Below, piece by piece: positions 8,024-14,974 of a DNA stretch of 28,030 bases (position 1 is its first letter; every line of letters starts with the position of its first letter). The notes beneath the pieces were generated by a model that worked only from the letters and a program-made list of their open reading frames with translations, was not told where the DNA came from and ran no database searches. Both the position numbers and the translations under genes were made by a program. Where the stretch lies: positions 1-28,030 of the forward strand of contig SFCN01000021.1 in NCBI GenBank assembly GCA_004558595.1, written 5' to 3'. The stretch is from Phascolarctobacterium sp. (lineage in GTDB: Bacteria; Bacillota; Negativicutes; Acidaminococcales; Acidaminococcaceae).

Positions 8024-8899
8024 ATGATGAACGAAAGATATAAACTGAACGCACAACTGGCCCAAATGCTCAAGGGTGGCGTTATTATGGATGTAACCAA
8101 TCCGGAGCAGGCTCGCATTGCCGAAGCCGCTGGCGCTTGCGCCGTTATGGCTCTGGAAAAAATTCCGGCGGATATTCGTGCTGCCGGTGGTGTAGCTCGC
8201 ATGAGCGATCCGAAGCTGATCAAGGAAATTCAAAACGCTGTGTCCATTCCTGTTATGGCAAAATGCCGTATTGGTCATTTCGTTGAGGCCCAGATTTTGG
8301 AGGCCTTGGAAATTGACTATATTGATGAAAGTGAAGTTTTATCCCCCGCTGACGATGTTTACCACATTGATAAAACCCAATTCAAGGTACCCTTTGTATG
8401 CGGTGCTCGTGATTTAGGTGAAGCCTTGCGCCGTATTAATGAAGGTGCAGCCATGATTCGTACCAAGGGCGAGCCTGGCACTGGCGATGTGGTGCAAGCA
8501 GTACGCCATATGCGTAAGATGAACCAACAAATCGCCCAGCTGGCAGCTCTGGAGCCCAATGAGCTCTTCAATGCGGCTAAGGAACTGCAGGTGCCCTATG
8601 ATTTAGTGGTTTATGTGCATGAGCACAAGCGCTTGCCCGTAGTAAACTTCGCGGCTGGCGGCGTAGCAACTCCTGCGGATGCGGCTCTCATGATGCAGCT
8701 GGGCGCTGAGGGCGTCTTTGTAGGCTCCGGCATCTTCAAGTCCGGTGATCCTGCTAAGCGTGCGCAGGCTATCGTTAAGGCCGTTACTAATTTCCGTGAT
8801 GCTAAAATGCTGGCCGAGCTGAGTGAGGATTTGGGCGAAGCCATGGTGGGCATTAACGAGCAGGAAATCCAGCTTTTGATGGCGGAGCGTGGTAAATAA
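8024..8899 (+). CDS. pdxS: Pyridoxal 5'-phosphate synthase, synthase subunit PdxS
   Basis: 291 residues, near the usual ~294. PdxS joins ribose 5-phosphate, glyceraldehyde 3-phosphate and ammonia into PLP in the DXP-independent vitamin B6 pathway. Conserved text is nearly complete: GGVIMDV with D23, P-A-D-I-R-A-A-G-G-V-A-R-M, the substrate-binding K80 in MAKCRIGH, K148 in RTKGEPGTG and the C-terminal GGVATPADAALMMQLG and GSGIFKS. ATG codons at 8024 and 8027 both fit the GGAGG site (5 and 8 bases away); the second is equally possible. The stop overlaps the pdxT start by one base (TAATG), indicating translational coupling and equimolar synthesis of the two subunits. Confidence 0.97.
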   Translation: MMNERYKLNAQLAQMLKGGVIMDVTNPEQARIAEAAGACAVMALEKIPADIRAAGGVARMSDPKLIKEIQNAVSIPVMAKCRIGHFVEAQILEALEIDYIDESEVLSPADDVYHIDKTQFKVPFVCGARDLGEALRRINEGAAMIRTKGEPGTGDVVQAVRHMRKMNQQIAQLAALEPNELFNAAKELQVPYDLVVYVHEHKRLPVVNFAAGGVATPADAALMMQLGAEGVFVGSGIFKSGDPAKRAQAIVKAVTNFRDAKMLAELSEDLGEAMVGINEQEIQLLMAERGK

Positions 8900-9480
8900 T
8901 GACTGCGAAAATTGGCGTTTTAGCAGTGCAGGGTGCCTTTATCGAGCATATCCAGGCTTTGACATCCCTTGGTGTGGAGTGCGTGGAGCTGCGGCAAGCG
9001 GCGGATTTGGAGCAACCTCTAGCCGGGCTAGTGCTGCCAGGAGGCGAAAGCACGGTACAGGGCAAGCTGCTGCGGGATTTAGATATGTACACTGCCTTGC
9101 GAGATAAGATAGTAGCAGGCCTGCCTGTTCTTGCGACCTGTGCTGGTATGATTTTACTGGCGGAGAAGCTGAGCAATGATGATAAGGTACATTTTGCGAC
9201 CATGCCTATTACGGTACGTCGCAATGCCTACGGACGTCAGCTGGGCAGCTTCCGCACCTATGCTAGCTTCGGCGCTTTAGGTGAAATTCCAATGACCTTC
9301 ATCCGTGCTCCCTATATTGAGGCGGTAGGCGAGGGAGTGCAGGTTTTATCGGAGGTCGATGACAAAATCGTGGCTGCTCAATATGGTAAGCAGTTAGCGT
9401 TGGCCTTTCATCCGGAGCTGGACACTGCGGAAAGCACGGCGGTGCATGAGTATTTTTTGAGGATGTGTAGGAATAAGTAA
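8899..9480 (+). CDS. pdxT: Pyridoxal 5'-phosphate synthase, glutaminase subunit PdxT
   Basis: 193 residues, full length. PdxT releases ammonia from glutamine and passes it to PdxS. The class I glutamine amidotransferase triad is complete: C81 in TCAGM, H171 and E173 in AFHPELD. The oxyanion loop PGGES (47-51) and the R-R-N-A-Y-G-R-Q segment typical of PdxT are present. The ATG overlaps the pdxS stop. A palindromic terminator follows directly, so the unit is pdxS-pdxT only. Confidence 0.97.
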   Translation: MTAKIGVLAVQGAFIEHIQALTSLGVECVELRQAADLEQPLAGLVLPGGESTVQGKLLRDLDMYTALRDKIVAGLPVLATCAGMILLAEKLSNDDKVHFATMPITVRRNAYGRQLGSFRTYASFGALGEIPMTFIRAPYIEAVGEGVQVLSEVDDKIVAAQYGKQLALAFHPELDTAESTAVHEYFLRMCRNK

Positions 9481-9490
9481 ATACGAATAA

Positions 9491-9532
9491 AACAGCTAGC
9501 TGCACGTACACTAGGTACCATAGCTAGCTGTT
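9491..9532. repeat. 42-bp palindromic repeat, copy 1, acting as terminator
   Basis: An 11-bp perfect stem (AACAGCTAGCT at 9491-9501 with its complement at 9522-9532) is followed by TAGTTTTTC on the forward strand and by TTTTATT on the reverse strand. It therefore serves both pdxT and the convergent asparaginase gene. Its reverse complement matches the element at 13664-13705 at 34 of 42 positions by my hand alignment. Confidence 0.8.
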
Positions 9533-9545
9533 AGTTTTTCCTATT

Positions 9546-10484
9546 CTATTGAGCGATCTCCTGCATAAGCTTGACTACACTTGTTTCTAAGGTATCTAGA
9601 CCAGCGCTTTGTGCGCCCAGCCGCTCGGCCAAAATGCCCATGGGATAGGTATTTAAATGAACCCCATCATAGAGGCACTGAGTAGCGCAAACAACCCTGA
9701 TCCCTTGCTGAAGCACCTGCTCCAGCTTAGGTAGCCAGTTATTATCACCGTTAGGGACGCCACCGGCGCCAAAGCCCTCGATAATAAGCCCCTTGTAGCC
9801 TTTTTTTACATAATAATCTAAAATATCAGGACTAGCCCCTGGAATAATTTTTAATACGGCAATCTTGGCCTCCAGCTGCGTGTTGATGGAAAACTCTCCC
9901 TCCCCATAGCCGCCGCCCTGCAGGGCACCCTTTTGCCAAAAAAGATGGTTGTGGCTAATGGTCGCTAGAGGCTCACGATTGATGCTGGCAAAGCCGTTAA
10001 AATTTTGCGTATACAGCTTTTTAGCATGAGTACCATGAATTACGAGGTCACCAAAAACTAGAGCTACACCCTTCAAGGGGCTGGTCGCGGCCAAAAAAGC
10101 ATGATAAACATTATTAGGTGCATCGCTGCCTTCTGCTTGAATGGGAAGCTGGGCACCGGTCAAAACTACGGGCTTTTGACAGTTGTGCAGCATTTGGCTG
10201 AGCGCGGCTGCGGTATAAGCCATGGTATCGGTGCCGTGGGTGATGACAAAGCCATCATAGTTCTCATAATTTGCCGCTATAGCTTTAGCAATAATTTGCC
10301 AATGTTCAGGAGAGAGATTACTGCTATCTAAATTAAGAATTTGCTTAGTCTCGATTACACAAACTTCCTCTAATTCAGGCACTAACCTAATCATGGCTGG
10401 TCCATCCAATGCGGGAACTAATCCATCAGCAGAAGGAACACAGGCAATGGTGCCGCCAGTACCCAACATTAAAATTCGCTTCAT
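9546..10484 (-). CDS. ansA: L-asparaginase (cytosolic)
   Basis: 312 residues, no signal peptide, so cytosolic. It hydrolyses asparagine to aspartate and ammonia. The two catalytic threonine motifs are present: TGGTIA (9-14, nucleophile T12) and HGTDT (83-87, T85-D86). The substrate-binding D-S-S-N loop is at 53-56 and a K follows in the G-T-H-A-K-K stretch. The ATG at 10484 is 10 bases from GGAGG, slightly far. A second ATG sits at the ideal distance but out of frame; it reads ATG CTA TGA, and its stop overlaps the real start. It is the last gene of a likely three-gene reverse-strand cluster, 63 bases after the patatin gene, and ends in a shared terminator. Confidence 0.92.
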   Translation of the reverse strand: MKRILMLGTGGTIACVPSADGLVPALDGPAMIRLVPELEEVCVIETKQILNLDSSNLSPEHWQIIAKAIAANYENYDGFVITHGTDTMAYTAAALSQMLHNCQKPVVLTGAQLPIQAEGSDAPNNVYHAFLAATSPLKGVALVFGDLVIHGTHAKKLYTQNFNGFASINREPLATISHNHLFWQKGALQGGGYGEGEFSINTQLEAKIAVLKIIPGASPDILDYYVKKGYKGLIIEGFGAGGVPNGDNNWLPKLEQVLQQGIRVVCATQCLYDGVHLNTYPMGILAERLGAQSAGLDTLETSVVKLMQEIAQ

Positions 10485-10547
10485 AGCATACTCACCTCCA
10501 ACTGCAAAAGCAATTAATCCTTAAAATATATAATAATTATTAGCTTG

Positions 10548-11402
10548 CTATGCCTGAGAAAGCTTTATGATCCTCTCATAGGCATCCAAACCACAGCCGA
10601 TGCCGTGGTCATGTAGGGCAAGTAATTTATCTGGTTTTATATCCAGCTTATCAATCTGCAAAGGTATTTGTGGGCGAATAATAACGGCCTTACCCTGCCT
10701 TTCCAGCTCTTCAGCCTCCGCTAGCTGGCGATTATATTCAGCAGGACGATTTTGCATGATTTCCCAGAGCTTAGGATAATCATGGTAGAAAGTCTTCATC
10801 ATTATCTTGGGTACCTTATCCTTTTTTTGGTAGCCGGCATTACGGGTAAGCACAAAAATAAATTTTTCGTAGCCCGCTTCACGAGCCTTTTCGTAGGGTA
10901 TGGGAGCAACTAAAGCTCCATCCATCAAATCACGCCCATCCATGTGCACCACCGGCGCGAAAAAAGGCATGGAGGAAGAGGCACGCACAGGCGTAAAGGT
11001 GTGGCCGATGGCCTCCTTGCCAAACCAAATAGCTTCACCAGTTCGGATATCAGTGGTGCCCACCTGCAAGGTGCCAGGGTAATTATAATAAGTCTCGAAG
11101 TCAAAGGGTAAAAGCTTGGTGGGCAAATCCTCAAAAATAAAATCAAAGCCAAAAATGCTACCCTTTTTCACCCAATTTTGCAGACTAAAATAGCGTTTAT
11201 CGGTGACATAGTTTTCGATAATCTTGCGTGTGCGTAAGGGTTGGTTGGACATATAGGATAGAATATTGCAGGCTCCGGCAGAAACTGCGGTTATGTAGGG
11301 AAAGGTCAGCTCTTTGAGTAGAAAGGCTTCAAAAACGCCGGCCGAAAACATGCCTCGCATGCCTCCACCTTCTAATACTAGAGCGATGTGGGAGAGATGC
11401 AT
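10548..11402 (-). CDS. Patatin-like phospholipase family protein
   Basis: 284 residues, the size of the YjjU-type bacterial patatins. It has the oxyanion loop GGGMRG (12-17), the nucleophile S41 in A-V-S-A-G-A (the usual first G of GxSxG is A), and the Asp of the dyad, D161, in MDGALVAPIPY. These proteins are acyl hydrolases acting on phospholipids or related acyl esters. No signal peptide or membrane segment is seen, so it is probably cytoplasmic or peripheral. The ATG has AAGGAGG 7 bases before it. It starts 15 bases after the small membrane protein gene and is followed by ansA, so the three probably share a transcript. Confidence 0.87.
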   Translation of the reverse strand: MHLSHIALVLEGGGMRGMFSAGVFEAFLLKELTFPYITAVSAGACNILSYMSNQPLRTRKIIENYVTDKRYFSLQNWVKKGSIFGFDFIFEDLPTKLLPFDFETYYNYPGTLQVGTTDIRTGEAIWFGKEAIGHTFTPVRASSSMPFFAPVVHMDGRDLMDGALVAPIPYEKAREAGYEKFIFVLTRNAGYQKKDKVPKIMMKTFYHDYPKLWEIMQNRPAEYNRQLAEAEELERQGKAVIIRPQIPLQIDKLDIKPDKLLALHDHGIGCGLDAYERIIKLSQA

Positions 11403-11417
11403 AAGACCCTCCTTAGC

Positions 11418-11636
11418 TTATCTATATTTATTCTTATGCTTTTTACGCTCATGCTGTACGCGGTAGTCGGCCTGAACCTGATATACTTGATAGATGTACA
11501 GGGCGCACATGGGCACTACGATAAACATGCCCAGCCAACGATTGTCAAAAAAGTAGGAGCCAGCCATGCCGGCCAGCAGGCTGACGATGACAACCAGCAA
11601 CATGTTAACCTTATATTTCATGAGATATTTTTTCAT
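11418..11636 (-). CDS. Small membrane protein of unknown function
   Basis: 72 residues. I place the start at the ATG at 11636 because AGGAGG lies 10 bases upstream; the open frame runs 23 codons further but without a ribosome site. The chain begins MKKYLMKYK, then has two hydrophobic helices at ~11-30 and ~35-53 split by F-D-N-R-W, and ends in a strongly basic tail (R-K-K-H-K-N-K-Y-R). The positive ends suggest both termini are in the cytoplasm. I do not recognise the family. It starts the cluster with the patatin-like lipase and the asparaginase, so a role in membrane lipid metabolism is possible but is only suggested by position. Confidence 0.65.
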   Translation of the reverse strand: MKKYLMKYKVNMLLVVIVSLLAGMAGSYFFDNRWLGMFIVVPMCALYIYQVYQVQADYRVQHERKKHKNKYR

Positions 11637-11706
11637 AATAGATATTCCTCCTAATTTTTTGTATATGTGTATGTGCATCGTAATTATTATTATTTCTTTG
11701 TTCAAA

Positions 11707-11832
11707 GGAATTTTTTAACGCGAATTTCGTGGGGAACAATCACGAAGCTGCGGTGTCCAATTTGTTCGAAAAGGAATATAGGTTTTCGAAACCTTGCTTC
11801 TATTGGTCCAGCCACTCATTCGCTAAAATTCC
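11707..11832. other. Nested-palindrome intergenic element, possible structured RNA
   Basis: Imperfect inverted repeats close the element: GGAATTTT (11707-11714) with AAAATTCC (11825-11832), then GCGAAT (11720-11725) with ATTCGC (11818-11823). Inside are two further stems: TTCGTG/CACGAA (11726-11731 with 11741-11746), and CCAAT/ATTGG (11757-11761 with 11802-11806) enclosing TTCGAAAA/TTTTCGAA (11765-11772 with 11783-11790). Together they make a three-way junction on either strand. It lies between gluQ and the small membrane protein gene, both on the reverse strand, so it may be a leader, a 3' region or a small mobile repeat. Confidence 0.45.
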
Positions 11833-11907
11833 TATTCGCTTCGAAATAACAACAATTACTTATTTACTAATTACTAAATGCTCAAATTTTATACTTGTAA
11901 TTGGTCA

Positions 11908-12882
11908 TTAAAATTTGATTTCCGGCACCACGATATTTTGTTGGGGTATTTTACTTGCCGCAAATAGTGGCAACAAATCGCTAACGCACAGTGGCTCCGG
12001 CTTATCGATTTGCCCTGCCAAATAAGCTAAAAAACCAATAATCGGCTCAGGACTGCCGTATATTTTGCGTAATGCGGCGATTTCCAAATCCCCGTCGCGC
12101 TTAGAAAGCCGACGTCCCGTAGCATCAACTAAAAGCGGAATATGGCAGAAGCTTGGTGGCGTAAAGCCTAGCAAGCGATAGATATATAGCTGCATGGGCG
12201 TGGAGCTTAAAAGATCACAGCCGCGGACTACCTGAGTAATGCCCATAAGAGCGTCATCAATAGTCACAGCCAACTGATAGGCAAATACCCCATCGCTACG
12301 GCGTACAATGAAATCACCGCTCTCCTCTGCTAAATTAAAGCTTTGCTGTCCATAATGACCATCAGTAAAGCTTATGGGTGTATCCTCCACCTGCAATCGA
12401 TATGCTGGTGCACGCTTCAGGGCCTTGGCTTCACGTTCTTCCTTCGTCAAATCGCGACAGGTACCGGAGTAAACTATACGACCATCACTTAGGTGAGGTG
12501 CTTCTGCCGCGTGCAGCTCGGCACGACTACAAAAGCAGGGATAAATGAGGCCTTGCTCCTGAAGCTGGGCAAAATATTGGGCATAAATATCACTACGCTG
12601 ACTTTGAAAATAGTGCTCACTGTCACGGCTCACATAAGCGCCCTCGTCCCAAATAAGTCCTAACCATTCTAAATCTCTAGCCAATTGGTCAGCCTTTTGC
12701 CGAGTACAGCGCTGTGGGTCTAAATCCTCGATACGCAGGATAATTTTGCCACCGTTGCTTTTAGCATAAAGCCAAGCCAATAAACTGCAAAACACATTAC
12801 CCAAATGCAAAAAGCCACTGGGTGTAGGCGCGAAGCGCCCAACAATCGGTTTAGCTGCCAAATTATGTTCTCTACAAAGCAT
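11908..12882 (-). CDS. gluQ: Glutamyl-Q tRNA(Asp) synthetase
   Basis: 324 residues. GluQ-RS is a paralogue of the glutamyl-tRNA synthetase catalytic core. It attaches glutamate to the queuosine base at the wobble position of tRNA(Asp), not to the tRNA end. Visible motifs: the HIGH counterpart HLGN (26-29) after R-F-A-P-T-P-S-G, R-I-E-D-L-D-P, a zinc site C116-x-C118...Y138-x3-C142 (typical of GluQ-RS) and the KMSKS counterpart SKRDG (260-264). The anticodon-binding domain of full GluRS is missing, as expected at this length. The ribosome site of the ATG at 12882 is weak. It is alone on its strand; a queuosine pathway elsewhere in the genome is implied. Confidence 0.92.
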   Translation of the reverse strand: MLCREHNLAAKPIVGRFAPTPSGFLHLGNVFCSLLAWLYAKSNGGKIILRIEDLDPQRCTRQKADQLARDLEWLGLIWDEGAYVSRDSEHYFQSQRSDIYAQYFAQLQEQGLIYPCFCSRAELHAAEAPHLSDGRIVYSGTCRDLTKEEREAKALKRAPAYRLQVEDTPISFTDGHYGQQSFNLAEESGDFIVRRSDGVFAYQLAVTIDDALMGITQVVRGCDLLSSTPMQLYIYRLLGFTPPSFCHIPLLVDATGRRLSKRDGDLEIAALRKIYGSPEPIIGFLAYLAGQIDKPEPLCVSDLLPLFAASKIPQQNIVVPEIKF

Positions 12883-12986
12883 TTTTTAGGCACATCCTTT
12901 AATCTTTCCATCTATATTTTATCATATCGCTTGCGGCTTGTGTACATTATTTCTGTGGAAATGTGGTGATAGTTCTCATCTATGCA

Positions 12987-13015
12987 TTGCTTTTTTACTA
13001 TTGTATGCATATAAT
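12987..13015 (+). promoter_or_regulatory. Promoter of the DUF697-like gene
   Basis: TTGCTT (12987-12992), 17 bases, TATAAT (13010-13015). This leaves a ~55-base leader before the start at 13075. Confidence 0.7.
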
Positions 13016-13074
13016 GAAAGGAGATACCTATTATTCTGTCTATACTACTTATTGCTTGCGAAAAGAGGTGCTTC

Positions 13075-13659
13075 ATGTCTGAAGAAAGAATTACTGATGG
13101 TTATAAGGATAATGCTGATATTGAATGGGAAGCGGAAAAAATCTGTCGCTGGGCTGCTGCTCGTGCCGGCGTGATTGTAGTTGCTCCCCTCATCGGAACC
13201 ATGACCTTGATGGCTAACGAGGTTTATATGATTACTCGCTTGGCAGAGCTACGGGGCATTAAGCTCAGCGAAAGCGCCGTGCTAGGACTTTTGGGCTCCT
13301 TGGGAGCAACCTTTGTGGGCCAAACCCTCGTCACGCTCATTCCCTTTGCTCCGGTGCAAATTCCCGTTGGCATTTCCGTAACCTATGCAGTGGGCAAGGT
13401 GGCCAATGCCTGGCTCAAGGCAGGTCGCCCCGAGGATATCGCTGCCTTTAAGGATGTTTACGACGAAGCTAAAGCCGAGGGCATGAAAAAGTTCCGTGAG
13501 TTCAGTAAGCTGGACTGCAAGGATGAGCCCTTGGGTGACGAAAGCAAACGCTTCCATATTGAGTCCCAGGATGTCTTTGATAATGTCACTCGTAAGGCTG
13601 ACGAGGCCGAGTACAAGCTTAGCGATGCTGTGCGTAAGGTAGGCGAAAAATTGAAATAA
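13075..13659 (+). CDS. DUF697-like membrane protein
   Basis: 194 residues. The central part (~20-120) resembles DUF697: an E-K-I-C-R-W-A-A-A-R-A-G helix, an A-N-E-V-Y-M-I-T-R-L-A-E-L segment, then two hydrophobic stretches (~66-90 and 92-112). In other bacteria this domain often sits behind a dynamin-like or Era-like GTPase; here there is no GTPase domain and none in the adjacent genes. The C-terminal ~75 residues are charged and probably helical. GAGG lies 6 bases before the ATG. The cellular role is unknown; membrane stress or GTPase partnership are family-level guesses. It is a single-gene unit with its own promoter and a palindromic terminator. Confidence 0.65.
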   Translation: MSEERITDGYKDNADIEWEAEKICRWAAARAGVIVVAPLIGTMTLMANEVYMITRLAELRGIKLSESAVLGLLGSLGATFVGQTLVTLIPFAPVQIPVGISVTYAVGKVANAWLKAGRPEDIAAFKDVYDEAKAEGMKKFREFSKLDCKDEPLGDESKRFHIESQDVFDNVTRKADEAEYKLSDAVRKVGEKLK

Positions 13660-13663
13660 AACT

Positions 13664-13705
13664 AACAGCTAGCTATGGTACTGGATGTACCCATAGCTAG
13701 CTGTT
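13664..13705. repeat. 42-bp palindromic repeat, copy 2, acting as terminator
   Basis: A 15-bp perfect stem (13664-13678 with 13691-13705) can be extended to 18 bp if one C is bulged out. TTTTTGCG follows on the forward strand, so it ends the DUF697-like gene. It is in the opposite orientation to the copy at 9491-9532. The arms are conserved between copies and the loop differs. Confidence 0.8.
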
Positions 13706-13792
13706 TTTGCGTGGCTTAGACATAAAGAAAATCATGCGGTCCGTACTATACATATAGATGTACTCAAAACTAATTACCTCTGTAAATATACC

Positions 13793-13902
13793 AAAAAGAA
13801 TGTTCGTGGTAATTTTATGGGTAACGAAACGTTATAGAAAAGAATGTTCGTACTAAATTTACAGTTAAAGACTTTACTTTTAGCGGTTTTATGTAGTACA
13901 AT
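13793..13902 (+). promoter_or_regulatory. Promoter region with direct repeats before the DUF2232 gene
   Basis: A 14-base direct repeat AAAAGAATGTTCGT occurs at 13794-13807 and 13838-13851, 44 bases apart, about four helical turns. Between them lies the dyad TAACG-AAA-CGTTA (13822-13834). A promoter candidate follows: TTTACT (13873-13878), 18 bases, TACAAT (13897-13902). The repeats are therefore in an upstream-activator position. No known operator was matched. Confidence 0.45.
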
Positions 13903-13975
13903 AATATATTGAACAACTATACCTATTCTTGAACTAAATTCTAGACCCCATTTGCCTTATAAAGGAGGATATTCT

Positions 13976-14929
13976 GTGATTCGTAAAACATCCGCCATGG
14001 TGGAGGCCGGCATTTTAGCTGCCATCGCCATCGTCATGGCTTTAATAAGCATGTATGTGCCCGTGCTGGGTGCTTTTGTTAACTTTGTGTGGCCCCTGCC
14101 CATTGTAATTTGCGGTAGTCGTCATGGCCTGAAATGGAGCATTATGACCCTTTTGGTTGCCACCATCATTATCGCTATGATTATGAGCCCTGTTAATGCC
14201 TTCTTCTTGGCGGCGATTTTTGGCCTTTTGGGCTTGATTTTGGGCGAATGTATGCGTCGGCATCTGGCGCCCATGAAGCTCATGGCCTTTGGCACCATTG
14301 GCGGCATCATTGCTCTGGTGCTAAATATAGTATTGAGCTTTGTAGTGTTGGGCATTGACCCTATCAATATGATGTTTACCTCCTTTAACGATAGCTTGGT
14401 ACAGCTAACGGATTATTATCGTGAGCACGGCATGAGCGAGGCCGATATCAAGGCTAGCATTGATGGCTACAAGGAAATGCTGCGCATGATGAAAATTATT
14501 ATGCCCGGCGCTTTCCTGATTTGCGCGCCCATTATGGCCTTCGTAAACTATATTTGCGCTAAAAAGATTTTGACTAAACTAGGAGATAGCTTTGAGAGCT
14601 TTCCTCCCTTTATTATGCTCAAGGTGCCCCAATGGGTGCTGTGGCCCTACTTCCTGTCCCTTTTGGCAGTGACCTACTACTACCAGACGGACCAAAGCAG
14701 CTGGATGTACGCAGCAGCAGTAAATGTGCAGACTGTGTGTAGCTTTAGCCTTGTTTTCCAAGGCATTGTTCTGATTTATTGGTATGTGGAAACGAAAAAG
14801 AAGCCCCGCTGGTGGGCCAATATCGGCACGGCGCTAATGTTTATGATTCCGCTGTTCTCCCAGATTATCGTTTATGTGGGGGCTTTTGATATGGTCTTCG
14901 ACTTTAGAAAGATTAGGAATCGTCGATAA
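13976..14929 (+). CDS. DUF2232 (YybS-like) membrane protein
   Basis: 317 residues. Chosen start is the GTG at 13976, which has AAAGGAGG 7 bases upstream; the open frame begins eight codons earlier without support. Seven or eight hydrophobic helices cover the chain: an N-terminal block of ~120 residues with G-L-L-G-L-I-L-G-E, a polar stretch (~145-165), then C-terminal helices. It matches YybS of Bacillus in size, topology and place, directly before gdpP and rplI. The family has an ECF-transporter S-component-like look, but no function is established. It lies 45 bases before gdpP and is probably cotranscribed with gdpP, rplI and dnaB. Confidence 0.82.
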   Translation: MIRKTSAMVEAGILAAIAIVMALISMYVPVLGAFVNFVWPLPIVICGSRHGLKWSIMTLLVATIIIAMIMSPVNAFFLAAIFGLLGLILGECMRRHLAPMKLMAFGTIGGIIALVLNIVLSFVVLGIDPINMMFTSFNDSLVQLTDYYREHGMSEADIKASIDGYKEMLRMMKIIMPGAFLICAPIMAFVNYICAKKILTKLGDSFESFPPFIMLKVPQWVLWPYFLSLLAVTYYYQTDQSSWMYAAAVNVQTVCSFSLVFQGIVLIYWYVETKKKPRWWANIGTALMFMIPLFSQIIVYVGAFDMVFDFRKIRNRR

Positions 14930-14974
14930 GGTACCACTACTCTGCTATTTGTTTAAAATGTGAGGTGAAGCTGT

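Noticed and set aside
11707..11832. Classical MITE with target-site duplication
   Set aside because: Inverted ends are imperfect and no matching short direct repeat flanks them, so a transposition origin is not supported by the sequence alone.
13794..13851. LexA boxes before the DUF2232 gene
   Set aside because: The repeats contain GTTCG, but the opposite half-site CGAAC at the needed spacing is missing in both copies.
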